From assembly GCA_964020975.1 (NCBI GenBank), contig OZ026620.1:73575600-73639599 (forward strand): a DNA stretch of 64,000 nt, written 5' to 3'. This document shows, piece by piece, positions 1-27,860 of the stretch. The DNA is from Hermodice carunculata. Taxonomy: Eukaryota > Annelida > Polychaeta > Eunicida > Amphinomidae. Under the pieces are notes generated by a model. That model searched no databases, was not told the DNA's origin, and was given only the letters and a program-made list of their open reading frames with translations. Numbering within the stretch: position 1 is the first letter of the stretch; every line of letters starts with the position of its first letter. Made by a program: the position numbers and the translations under genes.

Positions 1-368
1 AGACAATTCGTAATTTGTGAACACCGTAACAGTAAATGCCGTCACGAAATTTCGTTATGGTGTTGACAGTGTCTATAACATCTTTTATGGTATCATCGTA
101 TTTAAAGCCAACGGTTTTATGAAGAAAAGATATTGGCAATATTTAACTATTTATTGCCAAAGAATTAAAAAGCTTGGAAAACAATTGTAGCATGTAGTGG
201 GGCACAAGCTATATACATATTCAAAAAGGCGTTACGGTTGCGACTATAAATTATAGCTTAATATATTTACCTGTTCTTTTGCAGATGTTGTGCAACCAAA
301 GAGCAAAATAGCAAGAGCATTATGACACGTCATAGGAAGTCATTCACCATTGCAGAAAAGTAACGGAA

Positions 369-2622
369 ATGGAAGGGAAAAACAAATTAGTTGCAGATCT
401 GAGACAGAAATATAAAGAAGCAAAAACTGAAAGGCAAAAACGAGCAGTGGTGCAGCTTCTTCCATACAAGTTGATCGCACACTATAAAGTAAAGGAAACA
501 CTGAGAGACACTACTGGTGTAAAGGTTAAAAGATCTGGAGTTACACAGCCAAAGAAGGACCAAAGTCCACCTCTTTAGCACAAAAGCTGAAGTCAGCAGT
601 ACAACATTTCTTTCAAGGGAAGACGATACTCGCATAATTACAGAAAGGTGAGAGATATTATCAAAAAAAGGGGCAAGAAACGGCAACGGAGAGTTTTGTT
701 GGATTCCCTTCAGAATCTCCATGCAAAATGTATGCTGACCATCCCAGGGATACTGCGTCCTATGCAACGTTTTATCATCTCCGCCTATTCAATATTGTTC
801 ACCCGTCGTCCCTGGACCAACATGTCATCTCTGCATAGTCTGTGAAAATGCGACCCTGATGTTAGGAACACAACAAGCTGTTGGCGTCAAGAAGTCCACC
901 TGAACAAAAGGTACGGAATTAATATAATTGTTGCATAACTTTTCGAAAGCTTATACACGTTGGTGCAATTGCAAAAGAACGATATGTCAATGCTAACAGT
1001 AATATCGTTATAATCAAAGCCCGCCAAAATTAACTTTACGCCCTGTTTAAATGCACAATGACGCAATATATCGTATTTGTATTCACTCTTTTATCTCTAT
1101 CAATGCAATATGCAATGTTATTTTGACCCAATCTTTAAAGTGAAATGTCAGTATTTTGATTTATGCATATGCATTATCTGTAATGCCACTAAAAAATGTT
1201 TTATTGGTGCTACGGTTAATCACTCAATACATAATTTGACACTATCTTCATTGGTAATATTTTTTCCTTCTCAAGGTTTGGTGGTGGGAGTGGTCGAACC
1301 GGAAGGAAAGTGTAACTATTCAAGGCCAGTCTAAGAAAGTGTGGAAAATGAAAAAGACAAAAAAAGCCAAAAAGGAAGGAACTCTCATTGAACTGTGCTT
1401 GCTGTTCCAAAGTTACATCGAAGTCAATATTTCTCCTTTCTGGTGCATCCAGAATCCATATCATGTATTGGAAGACATTAAAGAAAAATCTGATGACAGC
1501 ACTATGATCATAATTGGCGATTTTTCTGAAAATTACACCTGCCAGCATCAGCGAGAACCACCGGCACTTCATTCGGAGGGTATAAAATACAGGCTACACT
1601 ACACACTGGCGCGGCATACATCGACAGTGCTCTACTCTCTTTCTGTACTGTTTCAAATTCCTACTAACATGGTCCAACGCCAATATGGGCATATCTCACA
1701 CCAGTTTTTGATCACCTCCTCACCCAGCAGACAAGTGAAAAACCTCCACGTGTGGAGCAATGGCCCTGGGACACAAAATTGTAACAAACAAATCTGCTGG
1801 CCTTTCCGCAATTTGCTGCCTGCTATCATTCCTGGTCTCTCTCTTTCATCTACGTGGAAAATGTTTGAAGCCAGCCATGGCAAACGTGCTGTGGATGCTG
1901 TTAGTGGCACCATGAAAAGGGCTGCTGATGACAGTGTTCACTTTGAACAGGATATTCCGGACACCAAATCTTTGCATGTAGTATTCAAAGTGGCACAAAT
2001 GTGAAGATGTTTTATATGGATGAGGGAAAAATTGATGCAATTGCCGCATTAATCTCTACTGGATTGATATCTATCAATGGAACCACGCCTCGTCACCAGT
2101 ATGGCTTTCGGAATCAAGATTCTTCAACAATTTGGGTGCAGACTCACAGTTGTTTCTGTATTATCCTGCAGCACAAAACCAGAGATGCAAATGCAAATGT
2201 CGCCCAATTCAATATCAGGTACTCAAAGGGAAAAAAATGTGCCGGTGGTCTCAGCAACTAAAAAAGAAACAACTGACCAGCCAGCTGGTGCAGTGCTGAG
2301 TTCCGGTTGCCAAAGTCGTCAAAGAAACCCTACATTGAAAGGAAATTGTTCAAATTCTCAGGATCATTCCTTGTTGTATGTTAATCCTGGTGACAAGAAT
2401 ATGAATGATAATAGGTGTACTCTACAATGTAAGTCAGAGGTGTATCCAGGACAAATTATTGACAATGATGATGAGGAAATTCTAATCACTGCCCTGCAAC
2501 CAATTGGGGAGTACAGGTTTGTTCAGCCAAGGCTAACAGACATCTATGAGGACGTGCTTTGTTATATCAATAAACCTGCAAAGCCTACCTTTTTATGTCA
2601 CTTAATGGAGACATTTGAATAA
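369..2622 (+). pseudogene. Decayed copy of the multicopy 'DFSENY...SHGK' transposase-like protein family
   Basis: Collinear pieces of one protein family lie in more than one + frame. A basic N-terminal part (369-578) is followed by a K/R-rich segment (648-760, KKRGKKRQRR, then LLDSLQNLHAKC). The core (1339-2004) has GDFSENYTCQHQ, then HVWSNGP, then FEASHGKRAVDAV with a KRAADDS tail. MFYMDEGKID follows at 2001-2040, and the C-terminal part (2430-2600) has YPGQIID and DIYEDVLCYINKP. From memory this matches a high-copy, mostly intronless protein family of invertebrate and fish genomes, with DFSENY and SHGKGxxDG motifs and acidic residues reminiscent of a DDE transposase. The assignment was not searched. 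Frame changes and stops show it is dead. It lies just upstream of the first visible esterase exon, probably within an intron of gene 1. No terminal repeats or target duplications were found, so its class (DNA transposon or amplified host gene) is open. Confidence 0.75.
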
Positions 2623-4397
2623 AACTGAAAGAAATGCAGAGTTAGATATCTGGCACTAGTCCACATGTTATCTACTTCAAATTGTTCATACACTAAAAGA
2701 ATATGAAGATCACCAGAGAACTGGTTGTTTAATATGCTTACATCGATGCCATTTTGAAATTATGAACTTTATGGGTAGTTACAGATATTCCCATGAACCG
2801 ACGCTGTGCGTTCACATATAGGGTCAACTCCATAATGATTTCTTTGTGAAGTGTTTAGTCTTTTTTTTTTAGGAATGAATGTGGTATAGATATGTGTGGA
2901 ATTTACTATGTGGTGTGAAGTTCCAAATTACTGATAATAATGCCGTTTCCTTACCAAACTCAATAGTTCTTATATAAATTTGGAACTACTTACCGTTCGA
3001 TCAGTGCAGTATTACGTATACTGCTTACAGGAAGCCTAATATATTTATGATAATTTTATCTATTTGGGAAATATACAGGGTTTTTCGGCCACTTGCATGG
3101 GATTTTGCCCATTTACAAACATTATACAGAATGATATTGTTTAGATTAAATGATATGTTACGTAGATAATTAAAGTACTGTCAATACGGTGTTAAAATAT
3201 TTTCATATAGTTTCTTCAGTACTTTATCAATGATATGAATTGGCACAAAACAGCCTTTATCCAGCTAACATTTAACCATATTGAAATCATCTGAACACAG
3301 AGGGCATCTGTGAATAGGTCACTCACATCATTTACAACAACGCACGGATACAGGGGAATCTGTAATATTGTTTATATCTTATGATTTCCTGTTTCGTTCT
3401 TCACCTGTGATATTCTTTGGGAATTATTACCCTATACAGTTTTAAAGCTGATAAATACGCCTGCACTGGTAATTTGGTACATATTCTGCACGATAAATAG
3501 ACCATGAAAAACAAATCTAGTCAATTTAAGTACTTAGTTTGATACATTGTTTCCTATTTGTCACTTGTGTCAACACCATAACAAAAATGGTCTGTTATTT
3601 TGTTGTATCCTTTCATGTTTTATACACAATCAGAGAAAAAAAGGCACGAATGATTGGTCTGCATTATGTAGATCTGGGTTTAAGAAAATGTTACTAACTA
3701 CAGGCACAAGATTTTTTTTGCAAATCTAATTGCAAATTACTGTGACTGACTCAAACATTCATGGTTTGTGATATGACCTGAATAGCAGCGTCACATTTCA
3801 TTTGGAACATTTTAATTCTGACAATAAGATTAGTTTCATGTACTGTTTACTATCCTGTTATATTCGTAGGAAGTTCATGAAGATAATACTCTTGTTCAGA
3901 AATTACAGTTTCTTGCTCATTGTATTATGTTGCGGTGGTGGCATACGTCCATCGTTCAACTTGATCTCATCAGCCTGCGCATTTAGTTAGGATTGAAGGT
4001 GACCGATGAGACCCTCTTTGGTTTGTTGTTCAGTACTTGTATAATACATTTACATCAAAATATCCACTGTTGTAACTGTTTTATTTTCCAGTGGTGAAAA
4101 CCCCAGTTTTACCTACTTTCTGTAGAATGGCTCATGCATATGGCTTTCTAAGCTAATTGCATAATGTTTACATAGCCTTCGTTTTAAAGCAGCCAAATAA
4201 GGGAAAAGGTTCACCTGAATTGAACAAACCGGATGGCCAAGTGAAGTTGTTTGCCATCTAAACCTCATGGTTAAAATGAACAAAAAATAAAGTAACAAGG
4301 ACTGATGTAGCTTTAGACTTTTTTTAATTGTGCGAAGGGCGAGCACAAACAGAAAATTCTACACAATCATGTATTTTATGTCTTGGGAATTTTATAG
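2623..4397. other. AT-rich non-coding stretch upstream of the first visible esterase exon
   Basis: Probable gene 1 intron. I see no exon with esterase motifs such as HGG or EDCLYLN here, and no recognisable repeat. Short open frames near 3547-3990 look like chance. Confidence 0.5.
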
Positions 4398-18965
<14,568 letters not shown>

Positions 18966-18994
18966 TATCAATGGAAAATTCACTGTGATGGTAC

Positions 18995-19000
18995 AATAAA
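18995..19000 (+). promoter_or_regulatory. Poly(A) signal AATAAA of gene 1
   Basis: A canonical AATAAA lies 30 nt after the stop codon of exon F, giving a very short 3' UTR if used. Confidence 0.55.
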
Positions 19001-19714
19001 AATAGTTTGGATTAAAAGATGGAACCAGATGGAACAATATATACCCCTGATCTGAGAGCAAGTAGGACAAAGACAATACCTTTACTACTAGCTACATGCC
19101 AGATGGCTGTACTTTTTAACGGATATTTCCAAAAAAATATTCAGAAATCAATACTCAAATGTCCATTTAGTAGACACATCTAACGATTTCTGTATGTTTA
19201 AGTTCAGCTTGAGGTTCAGCAGTCACAACAAAGTTTCATTGAAACAGATATAAATATTTCTGTGGTATGAAGAAAACTATGTTTCCCATATATCAGCCAT
19301 GACAGAAAAATAACTCAGGATGCCGGAGGAATATATGGTACTTTGGATTTTGTGTGGTTTTGCTTCTAAGATGTTGGTTGGCTTGGGTGGCAGAGCAGTA
19401 TGTAAGATTTATTGTCACCTTAAAATCCGTCCCCCCCCCCCCCCGAAATAGGCATGATAAGTGGATCCCGGTTCCAAAAGTTGGTCAAGAATGGGAAATC
19501 AACCACAATTAAAACAGGGAGAATTTTGGTTTTGCAGATGCGAACCTAAATGAACTGAAAAATTGATAAGCAAACAAAGGGGATAAAGAAGAATAAACCC
19601 AACTCAGTTCACACTAAGAGTTAGGGTCACTTTAATATGCACTTCAATTGGATATCCCGTTTGGGACAGCCAACAAAAGAAAGCTATTGAAACTTAGCAA
19701 CCGGGAAAATTTCT

Positions 19715-19895
19715 TCAAGGATTAAACTAAATTGAAAAAGTCGCAGAACTGACCAGAAAATGGCTGGAAGCTCACGAAAATGGCCAGCTATAATATTTTC
19801 CTTCACTTAATTTGATTGGAACATTTGGTTTTGCCACAAGGACAGGAAACCGAAGGTAGCTGCACAAGGTAATCAATCAACAAACTTATGATGTC
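19715..19895 (+). pseudogene. Relic duplicate of the gene 1 terminal exon
   Basis: Matches exon F over the stretch encoding YWIERVPKLTKRWLE (here a degraded ATTGAAAAAGTCGCAGAACT... match). An internal gap removes much of the hydrophobic segment. It then matches again from AACATTTGGT through ACAAGGTRATCAATC to the stop region (ACTTATGATGTC against ACTTGTGATATC). It lies about 1 kb downstream of the real exon on the same strand, so a local tandem duplication that decayed is likely. Confidence 0.82.
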
Positions 19896-22800
19896 TCTGA
19901 AAAAACATTATGATTGTGTTATATGCGTTTATTTTAGGGTCATTGATGTTATAAGATGCCGGATGTCTCCCGCGGTAGGTCAATAAGATTAAACAAGACT
20001 TCAAACTCAATACCTAAGATTAAGCTGAATTTTAGATCCAGTTTTGAAAATCACGTTATCAGATTGTACACTGGTACAGAAGTAAGTCACATTTCTACGA
20101 GCAACTCACAGCCGGAATGTACATTAATGCAAATGTCCTATTTCGGCAAGGTACAAAACTAGGTTACGTTGAAATACATTTCAGTTTTGCGGAGGTTTGA
20201 AGAAAACACATTTTTCATTATATAGGCAAAAAAGTAAGTTAAGACACTAAGACAATATGTGCTACTTGGCTTTTAGAATGCTTGAACGTTGATGTCAGTA
20301 GGTGACTTCTAAGGCAGAATAGTGTTTATATTTAGGAGTCACCTAAAGAAATGTCTTCCTCATATAAGTATGCTATGACTGCAAAGGTATGTCAAAAACG
20401 GAACGGAACCGAACTGAAACATGTGGAATATACAATAATGGGATCCCAGTTTCTCACAACTTACAAGCCGATTGATAGAAATGCAGAATTTACAAACTCA
20501 CCTCAAACTGATCCAAGAAACAGTTGGCATAATTCTGTTAAGAAGCTTAGATTATTTAACCGTGTTTTAATTATACATATGTAGCAAACAGAAGAAAGCT
20601 ATGTACGTCCAGCAATCGGATCACTTGTGGTATTCACTGATCAAACTACTGTAGATATATTATATAACGTTAAGACATGTTTGGGTAAAGGATGCTCCAA
20701 TATGCTATGTATTATCGACTGAAAAGCGACCAAAAGTAAAGGAAATCTCTCCCAACCACCATTTAATCTCATATTTTCATAATTGGGTGCAAAAGCTTCC
20801 ATATCAGCTTATAAAGGTCAATCTATCAGATGCATCTAACAACATACGTTTCGAATGCAAATCATATTGGGCCATGGAGGTAAGTTTGAGACTCAGTACT
20901 CACAACCGAGTACTGTGACAGCAGTGTATGGGGCATAAAAAGTTCTAAACCTAAACAAAACTCATGTCATATATGCAGAATTCAGTTTGTTGAAATTGGA
21001 TTGAATCTTTCTCGGCCATGAGGAAAACAGTTTGTTTGTTTTATGTTTGTTTTATGTTTGTTTGTTTTTTTGGGGGGGGGGGGGCGAGGCGAAAAACAGG
21101 TCTTACAAAAGTAGGTCAATGACGCTTTCAAATTGTGAGTTGTATTGATAAAGTATGAATATGCCTTGGTAGACAGAATAAAATATGATATGAAGTCAGA
21201 CAACGAGGTTTCAAATGGAAGAAATGTTCTCAGTTATGTGAAAAATATTAAATGGGAGACCCCTCGCTCTTCAACAGAACGAATTCCGTGGGATGAATTT
21301 ATAGTTCAAGGATCCCAGCAAAATAAACAAGAGCAAGTCTTGTAAAGCAATACACAGCCCTCCCCCCCCCCACCACCACCATCACCACCAGCAGATGATA
21401 GCAACTTTGATTGTACCGCTATCTATAACAAGGAGAAACTTATCAAACCTAAATCTGGAATCCCATATGCGTTTGAACAGTATCAAGTCCGTTATTCTTA
21501 GAGCAAAGTCCTTTTCCGTACCATGGATTGAAAAACTGCATCTTTCAAAATCATTATAGCAAACTAATTTGTGAATGAAACAAATCATACTCATAAAATT
21601 TGAAATTTAGAAGAAACGTTGAGCCTTTATTTGACTTTATAAAATTTGGTCATCAGAAGAACCAGCGTAAGACTTGTTTTGGTACCAATAATCTATGCAA
21701 TTGTCATATGTGCAATATCCACTGAAAATAAACAAAACTGTTGGTGAAAAGTGAAAGGGTTATGTATCTGCCTGCGACGTAGGTTGGGATATCATCTTGG
21801 TAACCCCGACCTCACTTCAACGTTACAGGGCTACTTATATCAAATTGGTTGCAGCCTGACTATGCTGCTAAAGGTGGATTCTAGGCCTGTGGTTACTATT
21901 AAATATCAATAGGGACGAATGTGTGGAGTGCCTTTTTGTGTTGCTAATTTGATTTTAAATGATCAAATCACAACCACTGCCATAATATTGGTTTATGTCT
22001 GGAAGTGGTTCATCTTGGGATCCTGGTTGCTATTATACATGATTAGGAAATGATAGAGGTGCCTTCATTAGAAGTTGTAACATTTGACCTTGAGTGAAAA
22101 GTCAAATCAAGTTCATAGGGATGAACGTTGGTACTTCAATGCCATATCTGATCAGATCACGGAAAACCCGCAATAGAAAATGTCTGAAACACCTGTAAGT
22201 GTTGATAATTTGGATCTTGAAAGGTCAAATTAAGGTCACAGGCGAGATACAATGCTGCAAGCCCCCCCCCCCCCCCCCCTCCGCCCAATCTTCCTCGACA
22301 GTTCCAAAACTCAGGTTGTAAAATTATGTGAATTAAGTAGTTACTTTCTTCCTCTCAAAAAGCTGTCAGTCTTCTTTTAAAATATATTTCTTGTTACAGC
22401 AAAAAGCTCAAGAAAATCCCTATTCTGACTCCCGAATTTATAATTAAACATGTTGGCAAAACTGATAATATAGCCAAGGTACCTGTCCAGTTACCCTCGT
22501 GCCATTAGCAATGAGGTGCATTTAGTCAATCTGTAAGATTGGCCTGCAGTGACCCGGCGATGTGGTAGCCACTGATGTATATATTTTTGCTAAAATGTTA
22601 TGAGGTCAAAGATTAAGTCCAGAATGACCTGATTCTGTTGCGCGACACGCTTCTTTCCTATGCAGTGTCCACACACTCAATATTTGTGCTCTGGTACAGG
22701 AATATGTCATAGATCTGCTTGTTTTGTATTTCCCTTGGGTGTTTTACACATGGTCCCAGATGTATGAAAGTGGTATAATGATGCTTAAGCTTTCCTTGGA

Positions 22801-22970
22801 ATAAGCATGAGATACACAAAAATCCGTACGCACGAAGGTGGAGAACGTTTATTCCTGGTATAAAGTTAGACCTGTAATAAATCGGCTTGCCCGAACATGG
22901 TATAAAGTTATTTCCGGCGGGTATGTATATTGATTTAAGAAGCCATGAAAGAAGGACAGCTTGCAACGCG

Positions 22971-22971
<1 letters not shown>

Positions 22972-23062
<91 letters not shown>

Positions 23063-23077
23063 GTATATATATACATA

Positions 23078-23154
<77 letters not shown>
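22972..23154 (+). repeat. (TA)n array, 180 bp
   Basis: Long TA array with regular TG/CA interruptions near 23030-23085. Confidence 0.95.
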
Positions 23155-24987
23155 GAAATGATTTTTTTCCCTGTTGATACTCACATCAGTTTTCTTGTTT
23201 TCTATTGTTAAAATATGATCTTCTAATGATTTCAAGTAAGCTTTTTCTCTTTTTTTTCAGTTTGGTAGTTATAAGCTCTGTTACCTTTCACCTGATATTT
23301 ATTCTTCCACTTCGGGGCAACTTGGCAGAGCTAGCTAAGAAAGGGTGAAGTGGGAAGGCGGGCAAAGCTAATGCAACTTTCTATTGCGTTCTTATCTTTT
23401 ATGTTGTATTAGCAGTTCTTTTTCAATAAGCATTGGTTGTTTTGATTTGATTTTTTACTAGTACAGGTAAAGAAAAAAATCCACATATTAAACAGTTGAT
23501 AACACTTCAACTTTGACAGCAAATACTAAATCTAAGGCCCCTGACCCCCCCCCCCCCCCCGTCCCGTTTCTTGACGAGTCTGTCATAAAAAAAAAAAAGA
23601 AAAGAAAAAAAAAAAGCAGCAGTAGTTGTTTTCACCTTGGCCACTCAAGATGGGTCAGCGTCTGAAAACAGATCACCTGTACCAGGGTATTGATGTAAAC
23701 AGTGATACACATTTGCCATGGTGTATTTATGCCAGGAATAGCTACTCTAGCTTGCGTGCACACATTTGTTTTATTGTATAAGTGCTTTCGGCCAAAACCC
23801 GGGTAACAAATTAAACTGACGTCAACGGAGGTAATGTGTAACAGGGGAAGAGCGTCCATGTTAAACATGTTTCAAGAAATGTCCAAGTTACTTAAGGCCT
23901 AACAAAAATATATGTCCTTCCGATACCCTCACGGACCCCACTGAAATTGAAAAGGTCAGAGTCCTGACCCCAACTATTTTTTATAATATATAAAATTAAG
24001 TGGATTTTAAGCCGCCCCTCCCTAATAAAAATTGATCGACCCTGGCTGAAAGATTTTATCTTGAAAGTAGCCGTCGCGTGCCGTTATTTTGCAGTAAAGT
24101 CCACTCAAACACAGTCACAGTGTATGAAACATAAAAAATAAGTGTCAAGACGCCCTTCTCAAATAAAAATTGATCGATCCTGGCTGAAAGAATTTATTGA
24201 GAATGTGGACGTCGTGTGTACTCAAGCACAGTATTTCATTTCAACTTGTTGGTAGTGGAGGGTTAACTTGGGCCAAAGAAAGAGCATAGCTGCAGAGGCT
24301 ATAGCCACGGTTGGTCGATGCATGGAGCTCCATGTTTGGTGAAACCACACACCCATGGCCCGGTTGAAAGATTTACCGAAAAAGCGGCTGCCATTAGCCG
24401 TGATTAAGTAGTTAAATCAAATGAAACAACATTTTAATTCCAACTGTCTGGAGGGCTAAGTAGGCCCCAGGTTTCCGTTCTCCAAGTTATCCGGCCAAAC
24501 GGTCGTTAAAGTACTTTTTAAACATGACTTACTATCTTAATCTGCCCGCTCGGTTATGTCTGAAGCAGCTTTCATCGTCAGTAACAAATCCAAATGCGAC
24601 ACGGTACTTCGACTGTCAAGCCGCCGAATCATGCACCATTTTGAACATGGCACATAGCAAGAGCCAAGATCATGGAACGACACGGTCCATATTTACATTT
24701 AATCATGCCAAAACACAATCATATTTAAAGGATAAATAATAATGATGCACTCTGCACAGGCGGCTTCACCCGATTTCGAAACAAAGCCAGAAAATGTCCG
24801 CATTACAAATATCGGCGATGTCCGTGTTGTTGATATCGCACACATCGGGGACATTTCGAAATTGTACCTTTTGCTTGTGCGGGGGGGGGGGGGACAGTTA
24901 AATAAAACCGTAACATATATTCTTCTAAAAAATGGTAACTTAAGAAACAGAAGACGTACTTGTGTACAATTTGATTATAACTGCCGC

Positions 24988-25443
24988 CTAATGACACGGG
25001 GCAGTGGGCAGTTTGGCATTACCCCCATGAAGACGTGCACTGCCCGGTGAAAGGGCGGAGCAGAAAAGTGAGTTTGAGGTCTGCTCAAGAGACTCTCGTC
25101 TATAACGCCACACCTCAACAAGAAACTGTTTGCTTATTTTGTCAAGTAGATCCGCAATGTTATCACCAAAGGAGTACCCAAGGTCTCCTAAATACGGACA
25201 CAGTTTACCCAATGTAGAGGAGCTACAATAAAGGCCCCACACTTTTTCCATCCCACAATTTCTGAATTCCCTGTCTAATTCTGTGTGACATGACATTATT
25301 ATGGCATTATATATCATATCATGATGCTCTGAAATATTGGCAAAATATATACTTTTTGTTTCATACATAACCCCCCCCCCCTTGTTCTTTTCCCGGGTTA
25401 AATGTCTCTCAACTTTATAGTTCGATTGTTTCGCACCTTGCAC
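24988..25443 (-). other. Open frame of 151 codons, unrecognised
   Basis: Minus-strand open frame read toward lower coordinates, with a charged N-terminal stretch and a GLYCSSSTLGKLCPYLGDLG segment. It directly follows, on the minus strand, the unknown coding-like segment of duplication block A. I do not recognise the product, and it has no visible splice or poly(A) context. It may be the downstream end of a decayed mobile element or chance. Confidence 0.25.
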
Positions 25444-26400
25444 TCACGGGTATCACGTGACAGATCGGGACAGAGATCTGACAAGTGTAATGGTGTTGAT
25501 GATCTCTCCAACTGGCTGGTAAGCTCTGCACCAATCACAAATGCTGTGCTTCCTATTGGATCATTGATCGGGTAATTGGTATGGGAGTCACTTGGATGGT
25601 TCGGACTGGTTATATTGTTGTCCTCGAGCACGCAGTGTTTCAGCCAGAGAAAAATCTTTATTGACACTGGCCATGTCAACTACCATCTTAGCCACAGTGG
25701 CTTGTTCTATTAGCGTTCCTACTACTTGTATTCCTGGTTGGTAAAATATCCTCCCCCTTCCGCTCTTCCTCCCCTCCACCAATACGATTATCGAACAAAT
25801 GATCTGCTTCCGCCGATACACTTAAAAATTAAATGGTCCCCCTGGAATCCAGCCGTAACTTTATCAAAATTTTAGCTAATTTTCTGTTTTTCTCAATGGC
25901 CTCATGCAGGAGTCCCACACAAGCATATGCAGAGAAATTAACAAACTGCATTGTAGCCGCTGAATGACAAGTTAAATCACGCAAGACTATAGAATTCCTG
26001 CTCAAGCGTGTATATTGGGCAAATATAGCTCAGCTGACTTGTCATCACTGCCACCCGCCGGGCACATTTGCACGGCTTTACAACTTCTCCGTAGAAGATT
26101 GATGTTGGAGAGGAGTACTTGCATTTAAAACACTGGAGCAAATTTTCTCTCTCCAGGTCTGCAAGGAACTACAATTTTAATAATGTAAACTCCGGCATAA
26201 TGATGCAATGCTCCTCAACTGATCATAGCCATCATTCAGTGGCATGATGTGTATGAAGCAATTGCCAAAAAGTCTTTCCGTTTCAGGACTTGAACACAGT
26301 TTCTCGGTTTTCTTCTCGGTCAGGTCGGTTGCGGTACAGCGGGTATAAATTCCAGCCTCTCAGGATTCATGGCATGTAGCTGTTAAATTTTTGGCAGTCT
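25435..26400 (-). pseudogene. Unknown coding-like relic, block A copy
   Basis: Read on the minus strand from about 26372 (ATG in MNPERLEFIPAVP) down to about 25435. Parts recur in the sister copy at 32825-33752 and 39480-39560: MNPERLE, then C..CK.SSP followed by KPCKC(A/G)RRV, then a (Y/K)QPG(I/T)Q(V/A)VGT motif. Conservation of amino acids between two diverged copies suggests a once-coding segment. The CxxC...CxC cysteines could bind zinc. Stops and frame changes are present in both copies. The family is not recognised. Confidence 0.4.
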
Positions 26401-27100
26401 AGAAAAGTCTGCATTCTTTCCTTATGCCCAAAGGTATACCTCCAATGTGATTTCGTTGTGGTGTGGTGCGAGAAATTGGTTGCAAAGTGATTTTGGAAAT
26501 TTATAATGACCGAAAAAAGGAAGTTGGATCACAAACGTTGGCTGTACCCTGTACCAGGATATAGGCGATCACATTTCACATGCAGGGCAAAATCAGTGTT
26601 TCCTGTATATGTAATATAAATCATAATTATGAAATAGCATACTCATATAACCTTCCAAGGAAACATTTTTGTAATTGAAAATTTGTTATATCTGTTGGTA
26701 TGAGACCAGTATACGCATTTTCATGAATAAGCTGTGTTCTGTTGAAATATTTTGTCAAAATAACAGCTGTTAAGAGAGTGTGTTTAAAAACGTTTCAACA
26801 TAACTTCATTTTTATTGATATTAAAATACTAATTTTACTTTATTTCAAGCAGATGTCAGTCAAATGTTATCTTTACCATCTTTACACACTATTAACTTTC
26901 CAACTAGATATAAATATTTTTTGATACAACAAAAACATCTTACTTTGATACCAAGCTCCAGTACTGCTTTGTGCGAAGCCTTAGCACCACGACATAGACG
27001 ACGCATAGATAAAGGTGCCATCTACTGACACAATAGGGAACATGGAACAGCACGGTGCACTGATTTATATACATATCTGATATGTGGCTTGATTCCAAGG

Positions 27101-27136
<36 letters not shown>

Positions 27137-27504
27137 TGAAATACGGTATGCTTGCCGTCTCACTCTAGAAATCATACGCGTATTCGAAAGCCGTGCTGAA
27201 GAGCTTTTTGCACTAAATGTGCTTCAATTGAATGGTCTCTCGAAGATTCAGCACGTTAGAGAATCTGTCTTAATATGATTTATGAATAATTATGTAGGCA
27301 AAGCCATTAGATGCACCCACTTTGGAAAGTTAATGTTGTACCACATTTACTATATTTATAAACAAACTGAGCAGCACTCAGGCCTTGACCCACTGATTCA
27401 TATGTTTATCCGCCACAATGTGTCGCCACTTTCGAATCGTCATAAAAAAAATAATGCCGAATTGCATTTGATTAAAAAAGTTCATGTTTCTGGATTTGTG
27501 AGTT

Positions 27505-27860
27505 TTTGGGGGTGCTCAGTGGACCAGCGAATTGCGCGTTGGCCTGTCACCGCTGCGGCCCGGGTTCGTTCCCCAGCGATGGCACAAGTTGTTCGTCCCG
27601 GGAAGCTCTTCCGACGGGTGAGTCCGATTCCTCCAAGGGTTCGAATTTCGAGACGTTTTTTGACTGGGGTCAGTGGTCGCATGTGGCAAGGTTTCCCAAA
27701 CACCTGCTGAGCACCGTAGGTTTTCTCCGGGATCTCCGGTTTCCTCCTACATTAAGTTTGGGATAATTGGGCTAAGATCTTGCCTACTGGACCCTGTGGA
27801 AGAACAGCCATTGGCTGAACAGGCTATCCAGTATAAAGATGTTAAGGCATGCACGTTTTC
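27505..27860 (+). mobile_element. tRNA-derived SINE
   Basis: A tRNA-like head has an A-box-like GGTGCTCAGTGGACC and a B box CGGGTTCGTTCC at about 27561. The body carries GGTTTTCTCCGGGATCTCCG followed by GTTTCCTCC, a motif common in tRNA-SINE bodies of deuterostomes. The insertion is absent from the sister block B at the equivalent position, so it is younger than the duplication. Confidence 0.7.

Larger units (their letters stand above)
19001..25434. other. Gene-poor intergenic stretch downstream of gene 1
   Basis: It holds a relic of the gene 1 terminal exon (19.7 kb), poly-G/C tracts (about 19431, 21070, 21363, 22262, 23546 and 24882), a long (TA)n array (22972-23154) and short repeats of an AAAATTGATCGA(C/T)CCTGGCTGAAAG motif near 24030 and 24160. 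Several open frames of 60-100 codons lack recognisable motifs. From about 22.7 kb the sequence resembles that from about 32.15 kb. Confidence 0.55.

Noticed and set aside
387-767. 126-codon minus-strand reading
   Set aside because: Antisense shadow of the decayed DFSENY-family gene.
22849-23235. Long open readings of alternating Tyr-Ile across TA arrays (also at 13734-14019, 14651-15019, 28044-28229, 30078-30479 and 40487-40765)
   Set aside because: TA and CATA repeats are open in every frame; there is no coding content.
27561-27572. A functional tRNA gene at the B-box sequences (27.56, 40.45 and 62.45 kb)
   Set aside because: No complete cloverleaf; the heads are parts of SINE copies.
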